Assembly (NCBI RefSeq): GCF_005217525.1
Contig: NZ_PNXQ01000016.1
Span: 197,719 to 261,718 of the forward strand
DNA from: Paenibacillus terrae
GTDB taxonomy: Bacteria; Bacillota; Bacilli; Paenibacillales; Paenibacillaceae
DNA length: 64,000 nt
Reading direction: 5' to 3'
The translations under genes and the position numbers were made by a program. Positions 1-9,094 of the stretch are shown here, piece by piece (within the stretch, counting starts at the first letter, position 1; the number at the start of each line of letters is the position of its first letter). The notes under the pieces were generated by a model. The model did not search any database, was not told where the DNA came from, and saw nothing but the letters and a program-made list of their open reading frames with translations.

Positions 1-20
1 AGGAATCAGGTTGAAAGCCC

Positions 21-611
21 TTAGGAATCCGCTTGTACAACCGTCGAACTCATGTGGCCTGTCAGTCGTTGTGGCGGGAAAACCGTTTGCACCGGTGCAA
101 TGATAATAGCAGCGAACAAGACTTTGATCAGATCTCCGATAATATAAGGATAGAAACCCTGAATCATGGCTTCGGAGAACGACATTTTATAGGCAAAGGC
201 AAGCCAGGGCACACCTGAAACATAGATCAGCATTGAACCAAACAGCTCCAATACGATAAAAGCCAGGAAGTAACCGAAGAAGCCTTTCAGTTTGATTCGA
301 GCGAGTAGCCATCCAATCAGGAGAGCGGATATGGGCCACATCATGACGTATCCTCCTGTAGGACCCAGTAGAACGGCCAGCCCTCCGGTTCCATGCAAAA
401 GAGGGAAGCCAAGTGCAGTCAAAATTACGACCAGAGCAATGCTTAGAAAACCGTACAATGGGCCCAGCAATCCTCCAGCCAGCATCACGGCAAGAGTTTG
501 CAATGTAATCGGGACAGGCGAGAAACCGATCGGAATGCTTATGTATCCGAAAAGGACCAGTATGGCCGCCATGAGTGCGCTAAATACAGTACCTCGCAAA
601 GATAATTTCAT
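21..611 (-). CDS. bioY: BioY, substrate-binding subunit of ECF-type biotin transporter
   Basis: Integral membrane S-component that binds biotin in the ECF transporter. The 196-residue protein is almost entirely hydrophobic, with about six membrane segments, and has the BioY-typical N-terminal stretch (IPIGFSPVPITLQTLAVMLA) and the GPTGGY motif near residue 85. The ATG at 611 is preceded on the minus strand by AAAGGAG at a good distance. The gene diverges from the transporter's ATPase genes and a BirA operator sits between them, so biotin-dependent repression by BirA is expected. Family assignment is firm; biotin specificity follows from family and operator together. Confidence 0.95.
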   Translation of the reverse strand: MKLSLRGTVFSALMAAILVLFGYISIPIGFSPVPITLQTLAVMLAGGLLGPLYGFLSIALVVILTALGFPLLHGTGGLAVLLGPTGGYVMMWPISALLIGWLLARIKLKGFFGYFLAFIVLELFGSMLIYVSGVPWLAFAYKMSFSEAMIQGFYPYIIGDLIKVLFAAIIIAPVQTVFPPQRLTGHMSSTVVQADS

Positions 612-644
612 GTTTGAACACTCCTTTCGATTTTGGTAGTCTTA

Positions 645-677
645 TTGTTAACCAAATAAATATAATTTGGTTAACGA
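645..677. promoter_or_regulatory. BirA (biotin repressor) operator
   Basis: Inverted repeat TTGTTAACC - 15 bases - GGTTAACGA between bioY and the ATPase gene. This is the spacing and half-site known for BirA boxes of Gram-positive bacteria. A TATAAT hexamer at 661-666 lies inside it on the plus strand, so bound BirA would cover the promoter. It probably controls both divergent units. Confidence 0.88.
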
Positions 678-724
678 TTTGGATCGTACCACAAATGAAT
701 CAAAAGGGAAAGGACCAATTTGTG

Positions 725-1579
725 ATGCAAAACGTTATACCATTAATCACGCTGGAGAATGCTCGTGTTCATTATGAGTCAGAGTCTGGGCGTGTTCGTA
801 AGGCGGTTGATGGAGTTTCCCTGAAACTGCATGCCGGAGAATGGATGAGTGTAGTAGGAGCCAATGGAAGCGGCAAAAGTACGTTGGCCGGGCTGTTGAT
901 TGGGTTCACTCCGTTATCCGGTGGAGCAAGGCAGGCTTCTCCAGAACTTGTCGTTCGTGGAGTCCTACAGCAGCCTGATGCGCAGGTAATCGGTGACACC
1001 ATTGAAGAGGAATTTCACTTTGCCCTGTCGCCATTGCTTGGATCCGTAGACGAACAGTTACGGCGTAGAGAACACGCATTACATACCGTAGGGCTTGACT
1101 TTTCGCCGGGTGCGGCAATCTCACAGCTTTCTGGAGGGCAAAAACAATTGCTCAACATTGCGGTAGCGCTGGCAGCCAAACCGGACGTACTCATTCTGGA
1201 CGAGCCAACAGCCATGCTGGATCCCGGTGCGAGAGAACGAATGGAAGCCATTGTGCATGCCGTTGTCCGCGAGGGGACGGCGGTAATCTGGATTACGCAT
1301 CATCTGGAAGAAGCCACCTTATGTGATCGAATCATTGCTATGGAGCGAGGACGTTGTGTGTATGACGGAGTGCCTTCGTCCTTCTTTTATGGGCGTGAGA
1401 AGGAGGTGATCCTTGCCAAAGAAGATGAGCAGCGATCACCTTGTGAGCGACTTGGGCTTGATCCACCTTTCACTGTGCAAACGGCGCTCCTGCTGAAGCA
1501 GCAAGGCATGCTCCGTCATGCCACTCCACTGCGACCTGAGCAGCTGGTTAAGGAGGTAGCCTGTTGCATATCGAATTGA
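725..1579 (+). CDS. Energy-coupling factor (ECF) transporter ATPase, EcfA-type
   Basis: ATP-hydrolysing subunit, here most likely for biotin uptake. From the ATG at 725 the protein has 284 residues with Walker A GANGSGKST (45-53), signature LSGGQ (135-139), Walker B VLILDE (155-160) and the switch-histidine motif WITHH (about 189-193). An in-frame ATG at 614 would put the BirA operator inside the gene, so the start at 725, or GTG 722 or ATG 695, is preferred; GGGAAAGGA lies upstream. Its end overlaps the next gene by 16 bases, indicating coupled translation. Confidence 0.88.
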   Translation: MQNVIPLITLENARVHYESESGRVRKAVDGVSLKLHAGEWMSVVGANGSGKSTLAGLLIGFTPLSGGARQASPELVVRGVLQQPDAQVIGDTIEEEFHFALSPLLGSVDEQLRRREHALHTVGLDFSPGAAISQLSGGQKQLLNIAVALAAKPDVLILDEPTAMLDPGARERMEAIVHAVVREGTAVIWITHHLEEATLCDRIIAMERGRCVYDGVPSSFFYGREKEVILAKEDEQRSPCERLGLDPPFTVQTALLLKQQGMLRHATPLRPEQLVKEVACCISN

Positions 1580-3348
1580 ATCATTTAAGTGTAGCAGCGC
1601 CGGAACCCCATAAACGTGCACTGCTTCAGGATGTGTCCGTTACAATGAACAGTGGGGAAATCACCCTGCTGGTGGGTTGCACAGGGTCGGGAAAAACTAC
1701 GCTGCTGCAAACGATAGCTGGCCTAAAACCACCAAATGCAGGGAGTATTCTGCTGGATGATGAGCCCTTCTGGCAAAACAGAAAAGTGCCGCAGTCTATT
1801 CTTTTGCGGATGGGGCTGGTATTTCAATTCCCGGAGCAACAACTGTTTGCCCGCAGCGTTCAGCGTGAATTCGCGTATTCTCTGCGTCCATATCGATTTA
1901 CCGAGGAGCAAAAGAAACGCCAAATTTCCAGTGCCCTTGAACAGTGGGACCCGCCAGCAGGCAAAGAGTCGGAGCGGCGGTTCAATCTGGACAGATCGCC
2001 ATTTGCACTAAGCGGAGGGGAACGAAGAAGACTTGGTCTTGCATTGGGAACCGCTGTCGAGCCGCATTGGCTGCTTCTGGATGAACCCAGCGCCGGATTG
2101 GAAGCGCAAAGTGTAGTGCTTCTGCTCAAAGCGCTGGATCAGCATCGGCATGCAGGTGGGGGAGCCGTTGTGGCTACGCACGACTTGGATACGTTTTTGC
2201 CGCGTGCGGATCGGGTTCTTTTGCTTCGAGAAGGGTGTCTGATCGCTGATCTGGCACCCAAAGAAATCCATTCACGGCCAGACCTGCTGGAGCAGGCTGG
2301 GCTTGGGCTGCCACCTTCCATGCGACTGGCACAGCAATTCGCTGTGGCAGGTATTGAGCTGCCTTTTACCGCATTGACGCCGGAGGAGATGGCTGAACAT
2401 ATTGTTTTTTCCAGGTTACATGGATGGGATATGGTGCAGGAGCTCAAGCCGGATGATGAGCTGCGTGCAGCAGAAAAGATGGAACAGGAAAAGGTGCATA
2501 CCAATGAATCGGCAACTTCTGCACTGGCTCAAGGTAATGTAGCCGCAGAAATTATTAATCTGGCATCAGCGGACAGCCAGGCAGTTTCAAGCATCGGATT
2601 GTACGGTGCCATGGACCCGCGTCTCAAATGGATTTTGTATATTTTGCTCGTAACTGCGTCGATGCTTCAACATCGCTGGCTGGGACTGTCATTCACATTG
2701 GTGCCAGTAGCGCTGGCACTAGCTGCTCTGCCTCGACAAGCTCTGGCTGGCTGCGTGAAGTTAATGAAGCCGTTATTGTTGTTTTTTCTCATATCCACGG
2801 TTTTGTCAGGAACAACTCTTTCAACAGAAAGGGGCAGTCTCCAGTTCGGTTTCTCCCTGATACAGGCGGAGGCTACTTTGCTGAATGTGTACCGCTTGTT
2901 AATTGTTACTTTGGCCAGTCTCTGGTTTTCGCTGACTACGCCTTATGGACGCATGGTGGAAGGATTGAACTGGGTGCTTGGTGTTGGCAAAAGATTGAGG
3001 CTTCCCGTTACCTCGTTTGCACTTGCCGTATCGTTAACCTTTCGGTTCATTCCGATGATCTGGAGTGAATGGCAGCGATTTTCGCTGATTGTCCGGGCAC
3101 GCGGCAAAGCTGCACTACGACCAAACACGGTGCGGGTGCGGGATCTTGGACCGATGGTGATTCCCTTGCTGATGTCGCTGTTTCAGCGTGCGGAGGACAT
3201 GACGATCGGGATGGAAATGCGGAAAGTTAAAGAGCATTCCCTGCTAGGAACACGTTTCGTCTTGCTGGTATGGTCCAAGCGGGATACGATGATCTGTATC
3301 ACAGGCCTTATTGTTTTTGCATTATTTATATCCATTCGGAATCTCTGA
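1564..3348 (+). CDS. Fused ECF transporter ATPase and EcfT transmembrane protein
   Basis: One 594-residue chain joins two subunits that are usually separate. Residues 1-230 are an ABC ATPase: Walker A GCTGSGKT (38-45), signature LSGGE (149-153), Walker B WLLLDE ending at E174, switch H206. After a roughly 110-residue linker, residues 345-594 are an EcfT-like domain with several membrane segments and the coupling motif RARG (511-514); the second coupling motif is degenerate (GMEMRK, about 549). The start is TTG at 1564 with a perfect TAAGGAGGT six bases upstream (1549-1557). With BioY and the preceding ATPase it completes a dedicated biotin ECF transporter with two different ATPases. Confidence 0.9.
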   Translation: MHIELNHLSVAAPEPHKRALLQDVSVTMNSGEITLLVGCTGSGKTTLLQTIAGLKPPNAGSILLDDEPFWQNRKVPQSILLRMGLVFQFPEQQLFARSVQREFAYSLRPYRFTEEQKKRQISSALEQWDPPAGKESERRFNLDRSPFALSGGERRRLGLALGTAVEPHWLLLDEPSAGLEAQSVVLLLKALDQHRHAGGGAVVATHDLDTFLPRADRVLLLREGCLIADLAPKEIHSRPDLLEQAGLGLPPSMRLAQQFAVAGIELPFTALTPEEMAEHIVFSRLHGWDMVQELKPDDELRAAEKMEQEKVHTNESATSALAQGNVAAEIINLASADSQAVSSIGLYGAMDPRLKWILYILLVTASMLQHRWLGLSFTLVPVALALAALPRQALAGCVKLMKPLLLFFLISTVLSGTTLSTERGSLQFGFSLIQAEATLLNVYRLLIVTLASLWFSLTTPYGRMVEGLNWVLGVGKRLRLPVTSFALAVSLTFRFIPMIWSEWQRFSLIVRARGKAALRPNTVRVRDLGPMVIPLLMSLFQRAEDMTIGMEMRKVKEHSLLGTRFVLLVWSKRDTMICITGLIVFALFISIRNL

Positions 3349-3489
3349 AGAAGAAAATTATTGCGACAGAACCAAACCTGAATCAGAGCCTGAAACGCAG
3401 TGCTTTTCAAACATCATGCATAAATAAATTCGTTTTTGCTCAAAATAGGCTTGCTTTGATCATCTCAAAGCGGATAGGGAGGGGCAACG

Positions 3490-3771
3490 ATGAAGGATAA
3501 ATTTTTGCAGGAAGAAAAGCAAGAATATACGGATGTATCTACGGTGGAGTCACAGCGAAATGATCTGGTTCTCGAAGAGTTCCCTGAAGGTCCTTACGGT
3601 TCAGCTCTGATGTCTGAATCTCTTGGAAAAAGCTCGCCGTGGCGAGTAGATCAGAGAACCGCGCATCGTTTTGATTATGAAAATCATGAGTTGCATGAGG
3701 AGGAAGTTCGGGATTATCCCGGCCAGGACGTTTATGACGAATCAGTTCCCAATAACGTGACCAAATCTTAA
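3490..3771 (+). CDS. Small acidic protein of unknown function
   Basis: A 93-residue hydrophilic protein rich in Glu, Asp and Ser, without a signal peptide, membrane segment or Cys. GGGAGGGG lies seven bases upstream of the ATG, and a hairpin terminator follows the gene. No family is recognised. Composition suggests a soluble, largely disordered cytosolic protein. The good ribosome binding site and clean terminator argue that it is a real monocistronic gene. Confidence 0.6.
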   Translation: MKDKFLQEEKQEYTDVSTVESQRNDLVLEEFPEGPYGSALMSESLGKSSPWRVDQRTAHRFDYENHELHEEEVRDYPGQDVYDESVPNNVTKS

Positions 3772-3814
3772 TTCCCACAATGATTAGTCATGATATGATG
3801 TTATAAAATAGATG

Positions 3815-3853
3815 ATAGCCTCCGGCAGGATAATCTTGCCTGGGGCTATTTTC
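3815..3853 (+). terminator. Rho-independent terminator
   Basis: Imperfect stem ATAGCCTCCGGCA / TGCCTGGGGCTAT followed by TTTTC, 43 bases after the small acidic protein gene. Confidence 0.7.
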
Positions 3854-3948
3854 AGTTATACTGCTCGAAAACAAACTTTTGCAAATTCCACAATATGGGG
3901 TATCATAAGCGTAACCAAAGACGAGTTTATCGAAAAGGAGAGACTTGC

Positions 3949-4299
3949 ATGAATCCCATTTTAAATCAAATTGGTACTGTGTTTATCCCTGTCAATGACA
4001 TTGAAAAAGCGCGCGATTGGTACTGCGAGATATTGGGATTGCCTGCGGATGGAGAGATTTTATTTGGACATTTGTACATCGTTCCGATGAATGGAACACG
4101 TATTGTGCTGGACAGCAAAATCTATGCCAAGAACCATACGTTTAAAACGCCGGCATTTCATTTTGATACTCATAATATTGAAGAAGCCTATGCATTTATG
4201 CAATCTAAACATGTAAATATAACGACAACCATAGAGCATGACCAATGGTTTAACTTTCAGGATCCTGACGGAAATCTGTTGATGGTATGCAAGTGTTAA
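3949..4299 (+). CDS. VOC-family (glyoxalase/bleomycin-resistance fold) protein
   Basis: A 116-residue single-domain protein with the VOC pattern: N-terminal beta strand IGTVFIPVNDIEKARDWYCE, and the C-terminal signature WFNFQDPDGNLLMVCK, where the late Glu metal ligand of canonical glyoxalases is not obvious. The start at 3949 is chosen over an in-frame ATG at 3895 because AAAAGGAGAG lies seven bases upstream. It is a single-gene unit. Substrate unknown; members include dioxygenases, isomerases and drug-binding proteins. Confidence 0.75.
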   Translation: MNPILNQIGTVFIPVNDIEKARDWYCEILGLPADGEILFGHLYIVPMNGTRIVLDSKIYAKNHTFKTPAFHFDTHNIEEAYAFMQSKHVNITTTIEHDQWFNFQDPDGNLLMVCKC

Positions 4300-4629
4300 A
4301 TGAATAAATGGTAAGCCCTCCTAGTATACAATAATTGAAGTATTGTGTCGTTTGTTAGCCAGTCAGAGTCTCCAAACTTCTTGCCGACGTACTATCAAAC
4401 AGATCTTCATATAACTGCAAAAAAAACAGGTGCAATCACCAAATTCAGTCTTCTTGGATAGTGTGAGCCAGACAGAGGCCTAATAACAATAATTATGCAA
4501 TCGCTTACATTTCTATAAAATTCCGTTCTTTAAAAGGAGGGTATGTCATATGATCACATGTTAGAATCTCAGGAAGTGAAGCGTTGGAAACCAAAGCTGG
4601 CCATCATCTAGCGTAAAGGAGAGAGCTAT
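4300..4629. other. Non-coding stretch with a CcpA site
   Basis: Leader of the GH43 gene. It holds the cre-like site at 4496-4509 and a second good ribosome binding sequence (AAAAGGAGG, about 4532) that precedes only a tiny reading frame. No gene is seen. Confidence 0.5.
4496..4509. promoter_or_regulatory. cre site (CcpA operator)
   Basis: TGCAATCGCTTACA agrees with the cre consensus TGWAANCGNTNWCA at all but one position. It lies 120 bases upstream of the secreted GH43 gene, so glucose repression of that gene is likely. Confidence 0.65.
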
Positions 4630-5964
4630 ATGTGTACCTTTATGAAAGAACGCACATGGTTATTGAAAGCATGCGAGTCGGTATTCATCGTATTTCTTAC
4701 AGCAATGATTCTGTGCGGCATTCTAAGCCCAAATACAGCGAGTGCAGCAACAAGTGTTTATACCATCTCGGCTTTTACCAATAGCAGCGAGTCCAATCTG
4801 TATATCTACCAATCCTATAATGCCACGAATTATGGCCTCCTTAAAGACTCTGCATACACCCCACCGGAGGGCCTAATCCGCGATCCCAGCATCATAAAGC
4901 ACACGGATGGCCTGTATTACGTGGTCTACACCACGAACTGGTCCGGCAATACGATCGGCATAGCGTCAAGCCCGGATAAGGTGAACTGGAATTTTGTCCG
5001 CAACATCCCATTATCCTTGCCTAGCGGAATCGCCCACACCTGGGCTCCCGAATGGTTCGTGGACAATAATGGCAGCTTGAATGTCATCGTGTCCCTATCG
5101 CCGGGTAACTATCAAAACTTCAGACCTTATGCCATTACGGCAGCAAACAGCAATCTTGCTTCTACGGCCTGGTCGGCTCCGGTCGAGCTTGCAGGCATTG
5201 CCCCAAATTACATCGACACTTTCATCGTTAAGACCGGATCAACTTATCATGCGTTTACAAAGAACGAAACAACCAAATACATCGAATATGCCATAGCGCC
5301 CTCTCTAACTGGCCCTTATACTTTCCAGGGCACCGGAGACTGGGCAAACTGGGGGGCTTGGGTAGAAGGTCCTGCACTGGTCCAGCTAGACAACGGAACA
5401 TGGCGCATCTATTTTGACGGTTATTCCACGCAAAAATATTACTACAGCGACTCTTCTGATGGGTTCAAGACATGGACTGTGAAAAAGGAACTCCCAGGTT
5501 TGACCGGATTAGTCCGACACATGACCGTGTTAAAAGAAACCGGGCAGCCGGGTGACGTCCGAGCGCTGGAGTCTTACAATATGCAGGGCAATTATATCCG
5601 ACATTACAACTATCAGGCACGGATTGATGAGAATGTCAGCCCTGTGGAAGATTCGAAATTTAGAATCGTTCCAGGCCTTGCGGATACTTCTGCCATCTCA
5701 TTCGAGTCTGTCAACTTCCCAGGATATTATCTACGCCATAAAAACGATCTGATCTACCTAGAAAAAAATGATGGTAGCCGGGCCTTCACAACGGATGCCA
5801 CGTTTCGACGCAAGGATGGGCTTGCTAATTCGGCCTGGACGTCGTACGCATCATACAATTATCCTGACCGATACCTGAGACATTACGATAAGCTGCTCCG
5901 TTTGGACCCGATCGTTACGACGATCGACAAATCGGATGCTACTTTCAAGGAGACCGCGGAATAA
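4630..5964 (+). CDS. Secreted GH43 alpha-L-arabinofuranosidase-like enzyme with AbfB (CBM42) domain
   Basis: Extracellular glycosidase of 444 residues. A signal peptide of about 39 residues ends in ASAA. The GH43 five-blade propeller shows the catalytic trio: base D85 (LIRDPSII), pKa-modulating D196 (PNYIDTF) and acid E246 (WVEGPAL). Residues about 315-442 form an AbfB/CBM42 arabinose-binding trefoil, with repeated F.GYYLRH / PDRYLRH motifs. AAAGGAGAG precedes the ATG; a second ATG at 4645 is possible. It lies directly before a GH30 gene and probably removes arabinose side chains from arabinogalactan or arabinan. The linkage cleaved cannot be read from sequence. Confidence 0.85.
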   Translation: MCTFMKERTWLLKACESVFIVFLTAMILCGILSPNTASAATSVYTISAFTNSSESNLYIYQSYNATNYGLLKDSAYTPPEGLIRDPSIIKHTDGLYYVVYTTNWSGNTIGIASSPDKVNWNFVRNIPLSLPSGIAHTWAPEWFVDNNGSLNVIVSLSPGNYQNFRPYAITAANSNLASTAWSAPVELAGIAPNYIDTFIVKTGSTYHAFTKNETTKYIEYAIAPSLTGPYTFQGTGDWANWGAWVEGPALVQLDNGTWRIYFDGYSTQKYYYSDSSDGFKTWTVKKELPGLTGLVRHMTVLKETGQPGDVRALESYNMQGNYIRHYNYQARIDENVSPVEDSKFRIVPGLADTSAISFESVNFPGYYLRHKNDLIYLEKNDGSRAFTTDATFRRKDGLANSAWTSYASYNYPDRYLRHYDKLLRLDPIVTTIDKSDATFKETAE

Positions 5965-6062
5965 TGGGGCAGGCACAGTCTTGTACACCATTGAAGTTGT
6001 AAGGGGAGCATGTACCCCCATTTACTTTATACCTATTTCAAATCCATAAAGGAGTGAACGCA

Positions 6063-7901
6063 ATGAATTGGTTCAAGCGAATAATTGCCTTGCTGATGGC
6101 AGGCAGTCTGGTTCTGAGCATCCTCGGAACGAAAACGTCCGCCGCAGGGTCTGATACAGCCGTGGTTGATCCCTCACAGCAGTATCAGACCATTGAAGGC
6201 TGGGGGACTTCGCTTGCGTGGTGGGGGAAGGTGGTAGGCTCATATTCCAATCGGGATGAGTATGCGGAAAAAATGTTCAGCCCAACGAATGGACTCGGCT
6301 TGAACGTCATCCGTTATAACATTGGAGGGGGAGAAAATCCGTCATCCCAATACCTGGAGTACCGAAAGGCTGTTCCGGGCTATCAGCCTTCGCAAGGGGG
6401 ATATGACTGGAATGCAGACGCCAACCAAAGATACATGCTTCAGGCAGCCAAATCCTACGGGGTCAACGTCTTCGAAGCGTTTGCGAACTCGGCTCCCTAC
6501 TGGATGACGATCAGCGGTAGTGTATCGGGAGCTGCCAATGGCGTTAACAATCTCAAGCCGGAATATTATGATGATTTTGCCGATTATCTCACAGAGGTCG
6601 TTAAGCACTTTCACGACGAATGGGGGATATCTTTTGATACATTGACTCCGCTTAATGAACCGATCTCGACATGGTGGAAGCTCGGTAATGACCAGGAGGG
6701 AATGCATTTTGATCGAGCAGAGCAGAATGCTATACTGGGCCAAGTACAATCTTCTCTCACGGCCAAAGGGTTATCTACCAGGCTGAGTGCACCGGAGGAA
6801 TACAATTTGGAGGACTCAACCAGTTCCTTTGCCGGATACAGCCCGGCTGTGAAGTCGGCCATCGCGCAGATCAATACCCATACGTATGGGGGGAGCAACC
6901 GAACGGCCCTTCGCAATGCGGCCACCTCGGACAACAAACATCTATGGACTTCCGAGTACGGGGACGGGGACGCCAGTGGACTGACGATGTCGCGGACGAT
7001 CCTGAAGGACATGCGCAATATGGGCGCAAGTGCTTGGGTTTACTGGCAGGCAGTTGACAGTGCTGAGGGATGGGGATTTTTCAAGAACGTACTTAATGAC
7101 ACACAGACGACCAGCTACACTGTGAATCAGAAATATTATGTGATGGGCAATTATAGTAAGTTCATTCGTCCGGGGTACAAGATCATCGGTATGAGTGACG
7201 CCAATACACTTGCCGCTTACGATGCAGCTTCAGGCAAGCTAGTTCTGGTAACCACCAATTCGGAATCCACAGATACGACCGTTACGTATGATCTGAGCCG
7301 CTTTACTTCGACAGGCACGTCTGCCCAGATGTTCCGAACATCCTCCAGCGAGAATCTCAAGACACTGGCGAACATCGCGGTACAGGACAAAAAGTTAACG
7401 GTCACAGCAAAAGCGGGTTCGGTTACCACCTACGTTATATCCGGCATGGCTTACACAGGCAGCAAAGGATATGACTCCAGTGTCATCTATAAACTGGTCA
7501 ACCGCAAGAGCGGTCTTGCATTGGATGTGAACGGAGCTTCGACCACGGACGGCGCATCGATCGTCCAGTGGAATGATAACGGAGGAACCAACCAGCAATG
7601 GAAGCTGGAAGCGACAGGAAAAGGTTTTTACAAGCTTCGGAACGTCGGTAGTGGCTTGCTGCTGGATGTGAACCAAAGCTCCACTCAAGGGGGCGCCTCC
7701 CTGATCCAGTGGCAGGATAACGGAAATTATAACCAGCAATGGATGCCTGTGGACGTCGGGGGCTATCTTGTTCTGGTTAACCGCAATAGTGGCCTGACGA
7801 TGGATGTGAATCAGGGGGCTGTAACCGCAGGTGCGGCAGTCATTCAATGGTCCGATAATGGGGGCTCCAATCAGCAATGGAATCTCGTGAAAATAAATTA
7901 G
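6063..7901 (+). CDS. Secreted GH30 glycosidase (endo-beta-1,6-galactanase type) with ricin-type lectin
   Basis: Extracellular enzyme of 612 residues. The signal peptide is about residues 1-28 (TSAAG). The TIM barrel carries acid/base E199 (PLNEP) and nucleophile E298 (WTSEYGDGD), followed by the beta-sandwich typical of GH30. Residues from about 475 form a ricin B/CBM13 trefoil with three repeats ending in QQW. The sequence around EGWGTSLAWWG fits the galactanase-like GH30 branch rather than glucuronoxylanases. The start at ATG 6063 is preferred over GTG 6054 because AAAGGAG lies eight bases before it. The neighbouring GH43 suggests joint attack on arabinogalactan. Confidence 0.87.
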   Translation: MNWFKRIIALLMAGSLVLSILGTKTSAAGSDTAVVDPSQQYQTIEGWGTSLAWWGKVVGSYSNRDEYAEKMFSPTNGLGLNVIRYNIGGGENPSSQYLEYRKAVPGYQPSQGGYDWNADANQRYMLQAAKSYGVNVFEAFANSAPYWMTISGSVSGAANGVNNLKPEYYDDFADYLTEVVKHFHDEWGISFDTLTPLNEPISTWWKLGNDQEGMHFDRAEQNAILGQVQSSLTAKGLSTRLSAPEEYNLEDSTSSFAGYSPAVKSAIAQINTHTYGGSNRTALRNAATSDNKHLWTSEYGDGDASGLTMSRTILKDMRNMGASAWVYWQAVDSAEGWGFFKNVLNDTQTTSYTVNQKYYVMGNYSKFIRPGYKIIGMSDANTLAAYDAASGKLVLVTTNSESTDTTVTYDLSRFTSTGTSAQMFRTSSSENLKTLANIAVQDKKLTVTAKAGSVTTYVISGMAYTGSKGYDSSVIYKLVNRKSGLALDVNGASTTDGASIVQWNDNGGTNQQWKLEATGKGFYKLRNVGSGLLLDVNQSSTQGGASLIQWQDNGNYNQQWMPVDVGGYLVLVNRNSGLTMDVNQGAVTAGAAVIQWSDNGGSNQQWNLVKIN

Positions 7902-8219
7902 CATTCATCAAGTGTCGAGTTCACTTTTTTACGGTATATGTGCATTATACTAATTTTGTCAGCCAAAAATATGAACCTGGAAATCAAAAGATGTTGTCAG
8001 GGGATATGAACACGTACGCATAAGAAGTCGCCATATTGGCGGCTTTTTGTTTTCAAAATTTACTTCCTTATTGTTATATCATTTTGCAATAATATTATAT
8101 TTATAGGCGAAACTCATGCGAGTATAATGACATTATATTTATATATAAGAAGTGTTTATTGTGTACTAGTATTCGATTTGCATAATAATTGAAATTTATT
8201 TAAATGGAGGGAAATTTAT
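7902..8219. other. Non-coding stretch
   Basis: AT-rich leader of the first DUF1349 gene. It contains a hairpin terminator (8026-8049) that is duplicated after that gene; nothing else is recognised. Confidence 0.4.
8026..8049 (+). terminator. Rho-independent terminator, copy 1 of a repeated element
   Basis: Stem AGTCGCC / GGCGGCT around ATATT, then TTTTTG. The surrounding roughly 35 bases (8021-8055) recur almost unchanged at 8822-8857. Confidence 0.75.
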
Positions 8220-8816
8220 ATGAATAATAATTTATTTCAACCAAATGTAAGGGGAAAATTAAGATGGATGAATGAACCTGAGCACTGGGAGTACACCGAA
8301 GAAGATAGATTGATCATTGATGCACCGGCTAAGGTTGATTTTTTCAAGGATCCTGGGGGAAAACATGTAGCCCATTCGGCTCCTTTTCTACATCTTCAGG
8401 TTGATTCATCATTTCAGCTTACGACACAGCTTCAGGTAGACATGCGTCATCTTTATGATTCAGGATGTTTGATGTTGATGTCTGACGAGGACAATTGGGC
8501 TAAACTATGTTATGAATTTAACGGCAATGATGCTACGATTGTGTCTGTTGTAACTAAGAATGGCTCCTCCGATGATTGTAATTCTGAGCGTGTTGTGGTT
8601 GATAACCCGCATTTAAGGATCACGAAGATTGGGAAGATTATATCTTTTTACTATTCGCCTGATGGTGAGGATTGGAAGTTAGTCCGCTACTTTGGAATGG
8701 AAATTACTGATCCGTTTATAGCGGGTGCACTAGCCCAATCACCGATGGGATCAGGTTGCCGGGTCAATTTTAAATATTTAAACTTAACGATTCCCAATGA
8801 GGATAGCAGGTTTTAG
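8220..8816 (+). CDS. DUF1349 family protein (concanavalin-like fold)
   Basis: A 198-residue soluble protein without a signal peptide. It matches the DUF1349 pattern: W..EP..W.. near the start, then DSGCLMLMSDEDNWAKLCYEF, SFYYSPDGEDWKLVRYFG and a GCRVNFKYL ending. The fold is a beta-sandwich like legume lectins and GH43 C-terminal domains, so it may bind sugar, but no catalytic role is established. ATGGAGGG precedes the ATG. It is distantly related to the gene at 10115. Identical terminators flank it on both sides. Confidence 0.82.
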   Translation: MNNNLFQPNVRGKLRWMNEPEHWEYTEEDRLIIDAPAKVDFFKDPGGKHVAHSAPFLHLQVDSSFQLTTQLQVDMRHLYDSGCLMLMSDEDNWAKLCYEFNGNDATIVSVVTKNGSSDDCNSERVVVDNPHLRITKIGKIISFYYSPDGEDWKLVRYFGMEITDPFIAGALAQSPMGSGCRVNFKYLNLTIPNEDSRF

Positions 8817-8826
8817 GCATTTAAGA

Positions 8827-8851
8827 AGTCGCCATATTGGCGGCTTTTTTG
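8827..8851 (+). terminator. Rho-independent terminator, copy 2 of a repeated element
   Basis: Same hairpin as at 8026 with a six-T run, directly after the DUF1349 gene. Confidence 0.78.
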
Positions 8852-8993
8852 TTTTCAAGAATAAGTTTCTTCTCCAAGCTTCAGGATTTGCTGGACATAG
8901 AGAGGACATTCCACTGCTTAGAAACAGCAGGAAAGTATGATTATGCTGAACCAAAGAACATAATGATGATGCCATCGGCAGATCAAAAGAGAC

Positions 8994-9029
8994 TTGACAT
9001 GTAATGCGTTACACAAATTACAGTGTAAT
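8994..9029 (+). promoter_or_regulatory. Possible promoter with inverted repeats before the Cof-type phosphatase gene
   Basis: TTGACA at 8994 is followed by two small inverted repeats: TGTAA-TGCG-TTACA (9000-9013) and TTACA-G-TGTAA (9018-9028). The repeats could be an operator. No convincing -10 hexamer at the usual distance is seen, so the call is weak. Confidence 0.35.
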
Positions 9030-9094
9030 TGTAGAACATAACAACAATCATCTCATAAAACATCATTCGTTTAAACAAGGGAGACAGAATTGTA

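Noticed and set aside
614..724. Start of the first ECF ATPase at ATG 614
   Set aside because: It would place the BirA operator and promoter inside the coding region, and the added residues do not look like part of an ABC ATPase.
9000..9013. TGTAATGCGTTACA as a cre site
   Set aside because: It is palindromic and cre-like in its ends but lacks the central CG at the required position; kept only as a possible operator.
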